Below, one piece after another: positions 55,285 through 63,580 of a stretch of DNA of 64,000 bases; the first letter of the stretch is position 1; each line of letters starts with the position of its first letter. The stretch is from an uncultured Fibrobacter sp. (GTDB lineage: Bacteria; Fibrobacterota; Fibrobacteria; Fibrobacterales; Fibrobacteraceae): contig NZ_CAMVDO010000011.1 in assembly GCF_947166265.1 (NCBI RefSeq), positions 42,912 to 106,911 on the forward strand, read 5' to 3'. The translations under genes were made by a program, and so were the position numbers. The notes under the pieces were generated by a model that saw nothing but the letters and a program-made list of their open reading frames with translations, was not told where the DNA came from and searched no databases.

Positions 55285-57063
55285 ATGAATTTGGTAAAAA
55301 AAATGAACAAGATTTATTGGATTGCAGCGGTCTGTCTCTCTGTAGCAGGGGTTGCCACGTTTGTAGCTTGTAAAGACGAAAACAAGTCGTCCGACGGATC
55401 GACCCAATCGGAATATGACCGCAGCGAGACTCTGTATATCGGAGGTTTCGACTGGGCTCCTCCTTCTACGTTTAATCCGCTGGATCACGATCCGAACTTC
55501 CCGATTGACGGAAACTGCAGAATCACCTACGAAGCCCTGCTGGTCTACAACCAGCTCGACGGTAAGCTGGAACCGATGCTTGCCGACCGCTACACCATTA
55601 GCGACGACAAGATTTCGGTGCACCTCGATCCGCGCGCCAAGTGGAGCGACGGCACCCCGGTTACGGTTGACGACGTCCTCTACACCTTCAAGATTGACTC
55701 CCTGCTCCCGACGCCGCGCCATGGCAACTGGAAATTCCTGAGCAAGGTTACAAGCGAAGGCGACAACAACATTGCCTTCTACTTTGGCAAGACCAAGAAC
55801 CCCCTTATCCTTTTGAACGCACTCGCCGAAACATCCATTCTTCCCAAATCCGTTTTCGAGCCGCTCATCCAAGGGGCAAAGTCCGGCAAGGGTTACGACA
55901 TGAACCGCATCACCGAGTTCAAGAACGATTCGGTACCGGTGGTTTCAGGACCGTATAACATCAAGACCTATTCTCCCGACCAGATTGTACTGGAACGCAA
56001 CGACAACTACTGGGGAAACGTCAAGTACGGTGGAAAGAAAGCCGCCCCCAAGTACATCATTCATTCCCTTTACAACGGAAACAACCACTTTAACAGCGCT
56101 ATGACCAAGGGCAACCTGGACATTTCGTCCGTGTTCCTGCCGCGCATCTGGGACAAGTCCAAGGACTCCATCCGTGCCTGGAGCAGAAACGAGCCCTACC
56201 ACCAGCCGGGCTCTATTACGACCCTTTTCATTGCGCACCAACGTCCGCCCTTTAACGATGTCGCGCTTCGCCGCGCCATGATGCATGCCATCAACTTCGA
56301 AAAGATCAAGTCTCGCGCGGTTTCCAACTACACACCGGTTATCCAGCCGGGGTTCATCTTGCCTTTCGGCACTGAATCCAAGTATTTCAACAAGGAAGAT
56401 GCCGAAAAATACGGCTACTCCTACGACATCGAAAAGGCGAAATCTATCTTGAGTAGCGCAGGCTACAGCTGGGACGAAAACGGGAAACTGCTCGACAAGA
56501 AGGGTGAACCCGTCCGCAGTTTCTCTATCGAATGTCCGCAAGGTTGGACCGACTGGGAAGATGCGATCAAGGTGATCGTCGGCTCCCTGCACGAAGTCGG
56601 TTTCTCGGCCGAAGAAAAGTTCGTCGACTACAGCGAATGGGACAAGGACCTGCGCCTTGGGACCTTCGACCTCGCCATGAAGACGCAGACCGCAGAACTT
56701 TCTGCCGCCTCTCCGTGGAACCGCTTTGAACAGGTGATGGGATCTGCCGCCTATAAGCCCACCGGTGAAGAAACATTTGCGAACCAGGGCCGCTACAAGA
56801 ACGACGACGCAGACAAACTAATCCAGAAGATTCCTACCCTTTCGAACGAAAAGGAACTGGCGGATGCCTACCGCGAACTGAACCGGATTTTCATGGAAAC
56901 CATCCCGGTTCTCCCCGTGATGTACCGCCCCACGCAATACTACCAGTTCTCGACCAAGCATTGGGAAAACTTCCCCACCGAAGAAAATCCCTACGCACCT
57001 CCGCAGAGTCTGGTCGTTGCCGCCGGCGTAAAGGCCCTCTGGAGCATCAAGCCCGCGAAGTAG
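55285..57063 (+). CDS. Family 5 extracellular solute-binding lipoprotein (oligopeptide/dipeptide type)
   Basis: A 592-residue substrate-binding component of an ABC importer. The signal peptide ends in lipobox ATFVAC and the mature part begins KDENKSSDGS. The SBP_bac_5 fold is shown by TFNPLDHDPNF, ITYEALLVYNQ, KWSDGTPVTVDDVLYTFK, VSGPYNIKTYSPDQIVLERN, NDVALRRAMMHAINFEKI and the C-terminal YRELNRIFMETIPVLPVMYR. AGGGAAG stands 7 nt before the ATG at 55285; a TTG at 55261 and an ATG at 55303 are alternatives. No permease or ATPase gene is adjacent. Ligand is unknown, probably a peptide. Confidence 0.9.
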   Translation: MNLVKKMNKIYWIAAVCLSVAGVATFVACKDENKSSDGSTQSEYDRSETLYIGGFDWAPPSTFNPLDHDPNFPIDGNCRITYEALLVYNQLDGKLEPMLADRYTISDDKISVHLDPRAKWSDGTPVTVDDVLYTFKIDSLLPTPRHGNWKFLSKVTSEGDNNIAFYFGKTKNPLILLNALAETSILPKSVFEPLIQGAKSGKGYDMNRITEFKNDSVPVVSGPYNIKTYSPDQIVLERNDNYWGNVKYGGKKAAPKYIIHSLYNGNNHFNSAMTKGNLDISSVFLPRIWDKSKDSIRAWSRNEPYHQPGSITTLFIAHQRPPFNDVALRRAMMHAINFEKIKSRAVSNYTPVIQPGFILPFGTESKYFNKEDAEKYGYSYDIEKAKSILSSAGYSWDENGKLLDKKGEPVRSFSIECPQGWTDWEDAIKVIVGSLHEVGFSAEEKFVDYSEWDKDLRLGTFDLAMKTQTAELSAASPWNRFEQVMGSAAYKPTGEETFANQGRYKNDDADKLIQKIPTLSNEKELADAYRELNRIFMETIPVLPVMYRPTQYYQFSTKHWENFPTEENPYAPPQSLVVAAGVKALWSIKPAK

Positions 57064-57080
57064 AGTTTTTTCGCAACGAA

Positions 57081-57120
57081 AATGAAGAATGAGCATATTT
57101 CATTCTTCATTTTTAATTTT
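57081..57120 (+). terminator. AT-rich hairpin terminator after the solute-binding gene
   Basis: AATGAAGAATGA (57081-57092) pairs with TCATTCTTCATT (57100-57111), loop GCATATT, followed by TTTAATTTTTCATTT. Confidence 0.65.
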
Positions 57121-57192
57121 TCATTTATACAGCCACCCCCTCGAAGCCAGAAATAATCTATTTTTAGCGCGACACTTTTAGTGGAGGACCCT

Positions 57193-57987
57193 ATGGGTAA
57201 GTCTCGTTTTATTTTGCCGAACGCTTTTACTAGCATGAATTTTCTGCTCGGTGTATTTGCGATATGCTGGGTAACCGGAGCATTCACGTCTTTTACAAGC
57301 GCCGACCCTATCCGCACCGGAGCCTATTTCATTTTGTTGAGCGTTCTGCTGGATAAACTCGACGGTTTTGCAGCAAGACTCGTGAACGCAAGTTCTGAAT
57401 TCGGAGCGCAGTTTGACAGCCTTGCCGACCTGATTGCATTTGGCCTTGCTCCCGCCTTTACGATTTTCTTTGCCTACAAGACCATTTCCCCGGATTGGTT
57501 CCAGGCAAACGGTGCCCTCCTGATTGTAACCTTCTCGATTTACGTTCTCTGCGCCGCCATGCGTCTTGCAAAGTACAACGCCTGCGACAGCGACACCTAC
57601 CATCATCACTTTTCCGGACTTCCATCTACCTTTGCCGGAGCAATCAACGCAATCCTGATTGTCCATCTCAAGTCGCACGGATTCTTTGACGATCCGAACG
57701 GGGTCCAGATGTTCCTGCCCGTATTCGTGATGCTTGTGACCGGCATCCTGATGGTCTGCCCGCTTTTCCTCCCCAAGCTCCAGCCCCGCAAGAATCAGCT
57801 GCTGAATATCGGCCAGGCAATCCTGATTGTGATTACTTACATCTGCGGTTTCATGTTCATTTCGGACAAGATCCCGTTCATCACCGAATACCTGCTGGTC
57901 CTCTGCTCCACCTACCTGGTCGTAGGCTTTGGCATGGGCCTTGTGCAGCGCAAGAAGATTATCGAAGAAGCGAAAGAAGGGAAATAA
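57193..57987 (+). CDS. pssA: CDP-diacylglycerol-serine O-phosphatidyltransferase
   Basis: PssA makes phosphatidylserine, precursor of phosphatidylethanolamine. The 264-residue polytopic protein has the full CDP-alcohol transferase signature, DKLDGFAAR then EFGAQFDSLAD, i.e. D-x2-D-G-x2-A-R-x8-G-x3-D-x3-D. The N-terminus FILPNAFTSMNFLLGVFAI is typical of bacterial PssA rather than PgsA. GGAGGA is about 5 nt before the ATG at 57193. Its 3' end overlaps the convergent peptidase gene by 29 nt. Confidence 0.88.
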   Translation: MGKSRFILPNAFTSMNFLLGVFAICWVTGAFTSFTSADPIRTGAYFILLSVLLDKLDGFAARLVNASSEFGAQFDSLADLIAFGLAPAFTIFFAYKTISPDWFQANGALLIVTFSIYVLCAAMRLAKYNACDSDTYHHHFSGLPSTFAGAINAILIVHLKSHGFFDDPNGVQMFLPVFVMLVTGILMVCPLFLPKLQPRKNQLLNIGQAILIVITYICGFMFISDKIPFITEYLLVLCSTYLVVGFGMGLVQRKKIIEEAKEGK

Positions 57988-58654
57988 AATTCTCGCCGTA
58001 GCGGTCAAATAACGCTTCTAGCGACATTCGAGGAAGTTCCAGGGTAATGCACTCTGGACTTTTTTGTTTGCCGGGGAGACAAGTTTCCTTGCACCAGGTT
58101 CCAAGACTACCCGGCGTGGGGTAACCGATATCGGGCCGCCACGGGAGTCCGAACGTTTCACAAAGGGACTCTACCAAGGGAGTACGCTCGGGAGCATCGA
58201 CGCAAGCGATTGGTGCATGCATCGAAAGGATGGTGTCGGGCGAAAGTTTTTCAATGAGGTTGAGCAGAGCTACCGTTTCGAGTTCACTCGCAGGAGCGAT
58301 ACCCGGAGAAAGCCTTGTATCGCGAGGAGCTTCCAGAACGGACCTGCAGTAAACCGCCTCGGCACTCCAGTTGGATGTCGGAAAGTTGCGGTTCAGGTCT
58401 ACCCCGTTCGCGTTACAACGGGTGCCAAGCGTCATGCCGTCGGGATTTGCGCAAAGGACAAAGGCCACGGACTTGAACGGGTTATCGAATGCACGGAGGC
58501 AACGACTCAGGAGAAACGTTGTCTCGGGTTCTTCTCCGTGGATTCCAGCGATAACCAACAGACTGCACGGGCCAGTACAGGGAATATAGCGAAGCGCCGT
58601 TCCGAGAGCAGAGCGACCGTATTCAGAAAAAGGGAGAAGGAGAGAGGAACGCAT
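57959..58654 (-). CDS. M14-family carboxypeptidase (MpaA-like murein peptide amidase)
   Basis: A 231-residue zinc peptidase. Zinc ligands are H and E in IAGIHGEEPET and H in ILSMHAP; CNANGVDLNRNFPTSNW carries the substrate-binding Arg/Asn, and the catalytic Glu is in ITLELPR. This matches the MpaA branch, which trims gamma-D-Glu-diaminopimelate from murein peptides in the cytoplasm; no signal peptide is present. It follows the D,D-carboxypeptidase gene by 7 nt and overlaps pssA at its 3' end. Confidence 0.82.
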   Translation of the reverse strand: MRSSLLLPFSEYGRSALGTALRYIPCTGPCSLLVIAGIHGEEPETTFLLSRCLRAFDNPFKSVAFVLCANPDGMTLGTRCNANGVDLNRNFPTSNWSAEAVYCRSVLEAPRDTRLSPGIAPASELETVALLNLIEKLSPDTILSMHAPIACVDAPERTPLVESLCETFGLPWRPDIGYPTPGSLGTWCKETCLPGKQKSPECITLELPRMSLEALFDRYGENFISLLSLLR

Positions 58655-58667
58655 AGGAATCTAAGTT

Positions 58668-59360
58668 CTAAATAAAATAGGGGTAGATGTATTCCTTTGC
58701 AAGTTTGTCCAAGTTATCAAGCAGCGCCGACTTGCAGGCGATATCGGTTTTCTCATAGATGCTGCGGAGGTCCTTCAGCGAAAATTCTTCAAGGTATTTC
58801 CGCGACGTAGGCAGATGCGCGATGTGCCATTTTTCGGGTTGAATTTTTCCACGGCCAGGCACAAAGACGCGCTCGAAGCCGAAGGACTCCCCCGCCCCGA
58901 TCAGTTCCGTGAGCTTTTCATGAAAGGGGCGGAACATGCCGTCACATTCAGCGGGCGTCAATTCGACCTCGTAACCGACCGGACAGGCATTTGCGTCAAC
59001 TACGTCGAGGTCGGTTCCGAGATGGTGACGGCTTGCTCCAGGGAGCGCCGACCACGTGAGGATGGCATACATCAGCTGCTCTTCGTCTGCAGGGCGCTCC
59101 ATGGGGAGTCCTTCGGCGGAAAGCAGTTTGAGTTCGCCGCTTGCCTTGCGGTTCCAAATCGAAAGCTGCCGTTCAAAGGGGCGGTAAGCCGATTCAATAC
59201 GTAGCGCAAAACCTTCGCGGGCAAACGATTCCTTCAACTTGTTAAAGTCTCCAAGAATTCCTTTGTCTACAATATAGCCGTCGACTTCTACAAAATCGGA
59301 GCAGTCTACCGGTCGCAAACCATAGCAAGCGCGGGCCTTTTCCGGTATATCAAAATTCAT
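58668..59360 (-). CDS. VanY-type D-alanyl-D-alanine carboxypeptidase (M15B)
   Basis: A 230-residue zinc peptidase of the M15 family. The metal site is seen in GASRHHLGTDLDVVD (H-x6-D) and in EKWHIAH (E-x2-H), with SAYRPFERQLSIW as the usual upstream motif. No export signal is visible, which together with the neighbouring MpaA-like gene suggests handling of recycled wall peptides in the cytoplasm, or export by an unseen route. The ATG overlaps the ruvC stop by one base (TGATG). Confidence 0.85.
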   Translation of the reverse strand: MNFDIPEKARACYGLRPVDCSDFVEVDGYIVDKGILGDFNKLKESFAREGFALRIESAYRPFERQLSIWNRKASGELKLLSAEGLPMERPADEEQLMYAILTWSALPGASRHHLGTDLDVVDANACPVGYEVELTPAECDGMFRPFHEKLTELIGAGESFGFERVFVPGRGKIQPEKWHIAHLPTSRKYLEEFSLKDLRSIYEKTDIACKSALLDNLDKLAKEYIYPYFI

Positions 59361-59941
59361 CAAACATGCCCTCCCATCTTTTCGATCAAATCAAGCCACA
59401 GTTTTGTCGTTGCCTTCTTTTTCCGGGAAACCGTCTTTTTCTTGCCGATCACCTGCGACACGGCATCGTTCAACGGCGACGGGTTCGCATGGGTCCACGC
59501 AATGGCCAAGGCATCGGAAGCATCGAGCGGAAGGTCGCCACCGTTTATTCCCAGGCGGGCAAAAATCATATTCGCCACCTGTTCCTTGGAAGCCCCGCCA
59601 TCACCCGTTATCGCCTGTTTAACTACACGCGGGCTGTATTCGCTATAGCTGAGTCCTCGTTTGCGGCAGGCTACGAGAATGGCCCCGCGAATATGCCCAA
59701 GCACCAGGGCACTCCGCGCATTTTTTGCAAAAAAGACACCTTCCATGCCAAGCGACACCGGATGGTATTTATCGAGCAGGCGTTCCAATTCCGATACAAT
59801 ATGCAGCAAGCGGTCTTCAAGTGCGTTTGCCGCCGGTGCATGAAGCACCCCATATTCAAGAACGCGAACTTTTTTTTCGTCCGTCTCTAAAAATGCATAG
59901 CCGGTTGTTATGGAACCGGGGTCAATCCCGAGAATAATCAT
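59360..59941 (-). CDS. ruvC: Holliday junction resolvase RuvC
   Basis: RuvC cleaves Holliday junctions at symmetric sites. The 193-residue protein starts MIILGIDPGSITTGYAF with the first catalytic Asp, has the Glu in LGMEGVFFAKNARSALVLG, and DASDALAIAWTHAN for the last acidic residues. The C-terminus has an extra basic tail (GKKKTVSRKKKATTK). It heads a minus operon with the two wall-peptide hydrolases; ruvA and ruvB are not in the window. Confidence 0.96.
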   Translation of the reverse strand: MIILGIDPGSITTGYAFLETDEKKVRVLEYGVLHAPAANALEDRLLHIVSELERLLDKYHPVSLGMEGVFFAKNARSALVLGHIRGAILVACRKRGLSYSEYSPRVVKQAITGDGGASKEQVANMIFARLGINGGDLPLDASDALAIAWTHANPSPLNDAVSQVIGKKKTVSRKKKATTKLWLDLIEKMGGHV

Positions 59942-59995
59942 AGTCTAAAAAGTAAAAAAAAACTAGATTATCTACTAGAAAATACGAGGGTCCTT

Positions 59996-61900
59996 ATGCT
60001 TATCGATCAAGAACATGCAGGAATCATTATGCGAGCGAAAACTCATCCGCGCCAGCTGGGGATTCCCCTAAGCCGCTGGGGCAGGAACCTGATTGCATGT
60101 TGCCCATTCCATTCTCCCGAAGAAACATCGCTGTTCTTTTACGATGCACTTGGCTACTGGCGTTACCGCTGCCTACAGTGCGGAAGCGAAGGCGACCTGG
60201 TCGAATTCGTGATGCGCAGCCGATTCAACGGAATGGACGAACCTTCGGCAAGGGCCGAGGCGGTCGACTTTTTAGGTTCACTGGAGCAGGACCACGATAC
60301 TCAACCCCAGGAAGAACATCCGTGGATAAAGGAAATCGGCGGGGAAAAATCCAAGGTACTCGAAAACTTCGTGCGCTACTGCCACTGGGCCGCCTGCAAG
60401 AGCCCCTCTTCGGCTGAATTCTTGGCGGCACGCGGCTGGAACATTGGACAGGCCCAGCTTTACGGACTCGGCTACTACAGCGGCGACCCGGAACCCTTTA
60501 TCAGCTACTGCATGATGTCGGGTATCGAACGCCACCAGATCAGTTTCTACCTGGATAACCTCGAAGCCTACCACGAACCGCGCATCACCATTCCCGCTCG
60601 CAATTCCAAGGGGCTAATCCACTCCGTTTACGGACGCGTCCTGGACGATTCCGACAGTCCGCACACCTATGTTTCGTACGCATCGGGACCAAGCGACATT
60701 CCCTTCAACATTCAGCCAGACATCGAAAAGCCTGTCATTGTCGAAGGATTCTTCGATGCTCTTACCGCCGACCTCGCCGGTATTCCCGGAGTCGTTTCGA
60801 CGCTGTACCAGGAAATTAGCCTGAGCCACCTCTACAAGCTGAAAGCTTGCGGGGCCGAATCGGTAACCGTCATCTTGCGTCGCGAACAGGACAGACGGGA
60901 GCAGGAATTCCGCATCCAGAAATACCTGAAAATGGCAGAACAACTCGATCTGAAGTTCAAGTCGATTGTTCTTCCGAAGGGCGAAACAGTAGACGAAGTA
61001 GTGCGCAAGAACGGCGCCGACCAGCTTATTTCGCTGGTGGCTCAGACCGAAGAAGATACGGTTCACACCCACCGCCGCTCCATGCTTTTGCAAGACATCA
61101 AGGAAAACTTCGACACCGCCATGGGATGCCCCCCAGACGTAAGCGTGGGCTATGCGCTGAACACGTTTCCGAAACTCACGCAGGAAATCGACGGTATCCA
61201 ATCTGGTTGTTTCTACGTTTCGTCCAAACCGTTCGGTCTCAAGACAACGCTCCTTTCTAGCTTCGCCCTGGACCTGCTCCAAAGCAATCCGAAACTAAAG
61301 CTGATCTACATCGCCCTTGAAACTCCGCGCCGCCAAATTTTTGACAGGCTCGTCGCGATGCTGATTGGCGAATCGGTACTGACCGTACGCAAACAAAGCG
61401 AAGACGAAGCGGTGAACCAAAAGATTCTGGAAGCAACCCGCGACCTGATGGCCTACGTGCGGGGCAACCGCCTTGAAATCTGGGAAGACCAACCCGCATT
61501 CGACAACCACGAACTGTTGAATACGCTGAAAGAAGAAGTCCGCGAGCACCCGAACCTGGTCGTCATTATCGACGGCATCGACCACCTGAAGGTTTCCGAC
61601 CATATCGACCTTTCGGATATCCATGAACGCCGCTCCTCAGTCATTTTGGACCTGTACAAGGCGCTCGATATTCCCATCTTTGTCGGAGGCGAACTGATTG
61701 ATTCGGAACAGGGCCTTGTAGGGCCGCGCGCCTACCTGCGCGATGCCGACGCCATCTACTGGCTGGAATCCAAGGGTGGAAACCTCTTCCTCACGGTCGA
61801 TTCCAAGCGCCTCGGCAGCAACCAGCTTTACGAAGGAAACCTTTTGATCGATCAGCTTTCGAACAAAATGCAAGAAGAGCCCTGGAACTCCATCGACTAA
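59996..61900 (+). CDS. Twinkle/T7 gp4-like primase-helicase with degenerate active sites
   Basis: A 634-residue fusion. The N-terminus is a DnaG-type zinc finger (CCPFHSPEETSLFF, then YRCLQCGSEGDLVEFV), with its C, H, C, C ligands present. A TOPRIM domain follows (KPVIVEGFFDALTADLAG) with the EG motif, but the DxD metal motif expected after VTVIL is RREQD, and no aspartate pair is present. The C-terminal RecA-like helicase has Walker A as SKPFGLKTTLL, where the Gly before Lys is Leu, and a normal Walker B LVVIIDGIDHL. So neither synthesis of primers nor efficient ATP hydrolysis is assured. GAGGG lies 5 nt before the ATG. It is followed 5 nt later by a glycosyltransferase gene. Confidence 0.75.
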   Translation: MLIDQEHAGIIMRAKTHPRQLGIPLSRWGRNLIACCPFHSPEETSLFFYDALGYWRYRCLQCGSEGDLVEFVMRSRFNGMDEPSARAEAVDFLGSLEQDHDTQPQEEHPWIKEIGGEKSKVLENFVRYCHWAACKSPSSAEFLAARGWNIGQAQLYGLGYYSGDPEPFISYCMMSGIERHQISFYLDNLEAYHEPRITIPARNSKGLIHSVYGRVLDDSDSPHTYVSYASGPSDIPFNIQPDIEKPVIVEGFFDALTADLAGIPGVVSTLYQEISLSHLYKLKACGAESVTVILRREQDRREQEFRIQKYLKMAEQLDLKFKSIVLPKGETVDEVVRKNGADQLISLVAQTEEDTVHTHRRSMLLQDIKENFDTAMGCPPDVSVGYALNTFPKLTQEIDGIQSGCFYVSSKPFGLKTTLLSSFALDLLQSNPKLKLIYIALETPRRQIFDRLVAMLIGESVLTVRKQSEDEAVNQKILEATRDLMAYVRGNRLEIWEDQPAFDNHELLNTLKEEVREHPNLVVIIDGIDHLKVSDHIDLSDIHERRSSVILDLYKALDIPIFVGGELIDSEQGLVGPRAYLRDADAIYWLESKGGNLFLTVDSKRLGSNQLYEGNLLIDQLSNKMQEEPWNSID

Positions 61901-61905
61901 TCGCC

Positions 61906-63111
61906 ATGTTTACCATTGTCGATTTCAACAACTTCTGGAGTCCTTCGGGCGGAGGCGTCCGTCGTTACCATCTGCAAAAGATGGCCTTTTACGAGAACCT
62001 TTCGAAAGGAGCCGCCGAAACGGACGTGCTTTCGGTTTTCGTGATGCCGGATTCCAAGACCTATACCGAGAAAAAGAGCGAAAACCTGATTATCGAGCAT
62101 GTCGAAGCCTACCGTTTTCCGGGCAAGTGGGAATACCGCTTTATCTGGAGACCTTCGCAAATCGAGCCGATTCTCAAAAAATACAAGCCCCAGGTCATCG
62201 AGGTGGGGTCACCCTACCTGCTCCCGACCATGGTCCGCAGGGCCGCAAAAAAAATTGTCCCCGAAGCCGTTTTGCTGAGTTTTTGGCACGCAGACTTTCC
62301 GGTGACCTACGTGCAGCGCCCCGTTGCAAACAAGTTCGGCAAGGCGTTGGGGAATTTCTGCAAGAACGCAGCCTTCTGGTACGCACGGCAGGAATTCAGA
62401 CGTTTCGACGGCATCCAGGTTTCTTGCAACGAAGTCCTGAGGAGGCTCGACAGACACAAGCTCCCGACAAGCCACTGGATTCCGCTCGGATGCGACATCC
62501 AGATGTTTTCACCCGCCAAGCGCGACGACGCCCTGGTGCAAAAACTGAAAGACGGCAACCCCGATAGACTCACGATATTTTTCCCGCACCGGTTCTGCGA
62601 AGAAAAGGGAATCGAACTTTTACTCGGCGCCTACCCCATTCTCTGCGAAAAACTCGGATGCGAACCGGCACTCATCTTTGCAGGTACGGGGCCGTACCTG
62701 CCGCAAGTACAGGACGCCGTCGAAAAGTATAAGCATATCGAGTACGCAGGATTCATCTCGTCCATCGACGAAATGGCTAGACATTACGCAAGCGTCGACC
62801 TGGGACTCGCCCTTTCGGGCTGGGAAACCTTCGGGCTTTCGATTCTTGAAAGCATGGCCTGCGGAAACGCCCAGATTGGAGCCTCAACCGGGGCCGCCGC
62901 CGAACACATCACCGAATCGGGAGCAGGAATCGTCCTCAGGGAACGCACTCCGCAGGCGCTCGCCAACGCCATCGTAGAACTTTATCACTCCGACATGGCA
63001 GCGATGAAAGAAAAAGCTCGCGCCTATGCCGAAAAATTCAGCTGGAACGACTGTTTCAAGCGCCAACTGGAACTTTATAAACAAATTTACAACCAAAAGA
63101 GGAAAAAATGA
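61906..63111 (+). CDS. GT4-family glycosyltransferase
   Basis: A 401-residue GT-B enzyme. The acceptor domain begins VDFNNFWSPSGGGVRRYH, with SFWHADFPVTYVQ in the middle; the donor domain has FPHRFCEEKGIELLL, LIFAGTGPYLPQ and LALSGWETFGLSILESMACG with the E-x7-E pair. N-terminal Gly-rich loops and the length match enzymes acting on lipid or glycan acceptors. It begins 5 nt after the primase-helicase gene without an evident Shine-Dalgarno and overlaps the next gene by 4 nt. It is only distantly related to the glycosyltransferase at 6630. Confidence 0.87.
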   Translation: MFTIVDFNNFWSPSGGGVRRYHLQKMAFYENLSKGAAETDVLSVFVMPDSKTYTEKKSENLIIEHVEAYRFPGKWEYRFIWRPSQIEPILKKYKPQVIEVGSPYLLPTMVRRAAKKIVPEAVLLSFWHADFPVTYVQRPVANKFGKALGNFCKNAAFWYARQEFRRFDGIQVSCNEVLRRLDRHKLPTSHWIPLGCDIQMFSPAKRDDALVQKLKDGNPDRLTIFFPHRFCEEKGIELLLGAYPILCEKLGCEPALIFAGTGPYLPQVQDAVEKYKHIEYAGFISSIDEMARHYASVDLGLALSGWETFGLSILESMACGNAQIGASTGAAAEHITESGAGIVLRERTPQALANAIVELYHSDMAAMKEKARAYAEKFSWNDCFKRQLELYKQIYNQKRKK

Positions 63112-63425
63112 TCCGTCACATTGTATTCTGGAAATTGAAAGCCGAAGCCGAAGGCGCCTCCGCCAAGGAGAACGGTCAAAAGATGGTCGATGCATTCCAC
63201 GCCCTTGCAGGAAAGATTCCCGGCCTTCTGAGCATCGAATCGGGCCTGAACTTCAACAAGGCAGAAACCGGCAACGGTGACATTGAATACGACGTCGCCC
63301 TCGATACGACGTTCCACACCAAGGCAGCCCTCGACATCTACCAGAACCATCCCGAGCATTTGGCCATCGTCTCTTTCGTGAAGAAAGTCGTGACCGAACG
63401 CCGCGCCGTAGATTTTGAGTTCTAG
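63108..63425 (+). CDS. Dabb (stress-responsive A/B barrel) protein
   Basis: A 105-residue member of the dimeric alpha+beta barrel family. It starts MIRHIVFWKLK, has IPGLLSIESGLNFN in the middle and ends YQNHPEHLAIVSFVKKVVTE then RAVDFEF, all matching the Dabb pattern. Function within the family is varied and mostly unknown. Its ATG overlaps the glycosyltransferase stop (ATGA). Confidence 0.86.
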   Translation: MIRHIVFWKLKAEAEGASAKENGQKMVDAFHALAGKIPGLLSIESGLNFNKAETGNGDIEYDVALDTTFHTKAALDIYQNHPEHLAIVSFVKKVVTERRAVDFEF

Positions 63426-63506
63426 CAGAAACAGGTGTCAGGAATCAAGAATGAGGTCAGCGCAGCGACCCGGACCACAGCCTTGAAGACAGTCTTAATG
63501 TACAGA

Positions 63507-63536
63507 AAATCCCTCGGTCTAACCGAGGGATTTTTA
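63507..63536. terminator. Bidirectional terminator between Dabb gene and mdh
   Basis: AAATCCCTCGGT (63507-63518) pairs with ACCGAGGGATTT (63522-63533), loop CTA, with T-rich sequence on both outgoing strands. Confidence 0.85.
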
Positions 63537-63580
63537 GTTCTTATTTAACGTGATAGAGCCGCGCAATCGCGGGGGGCTTA

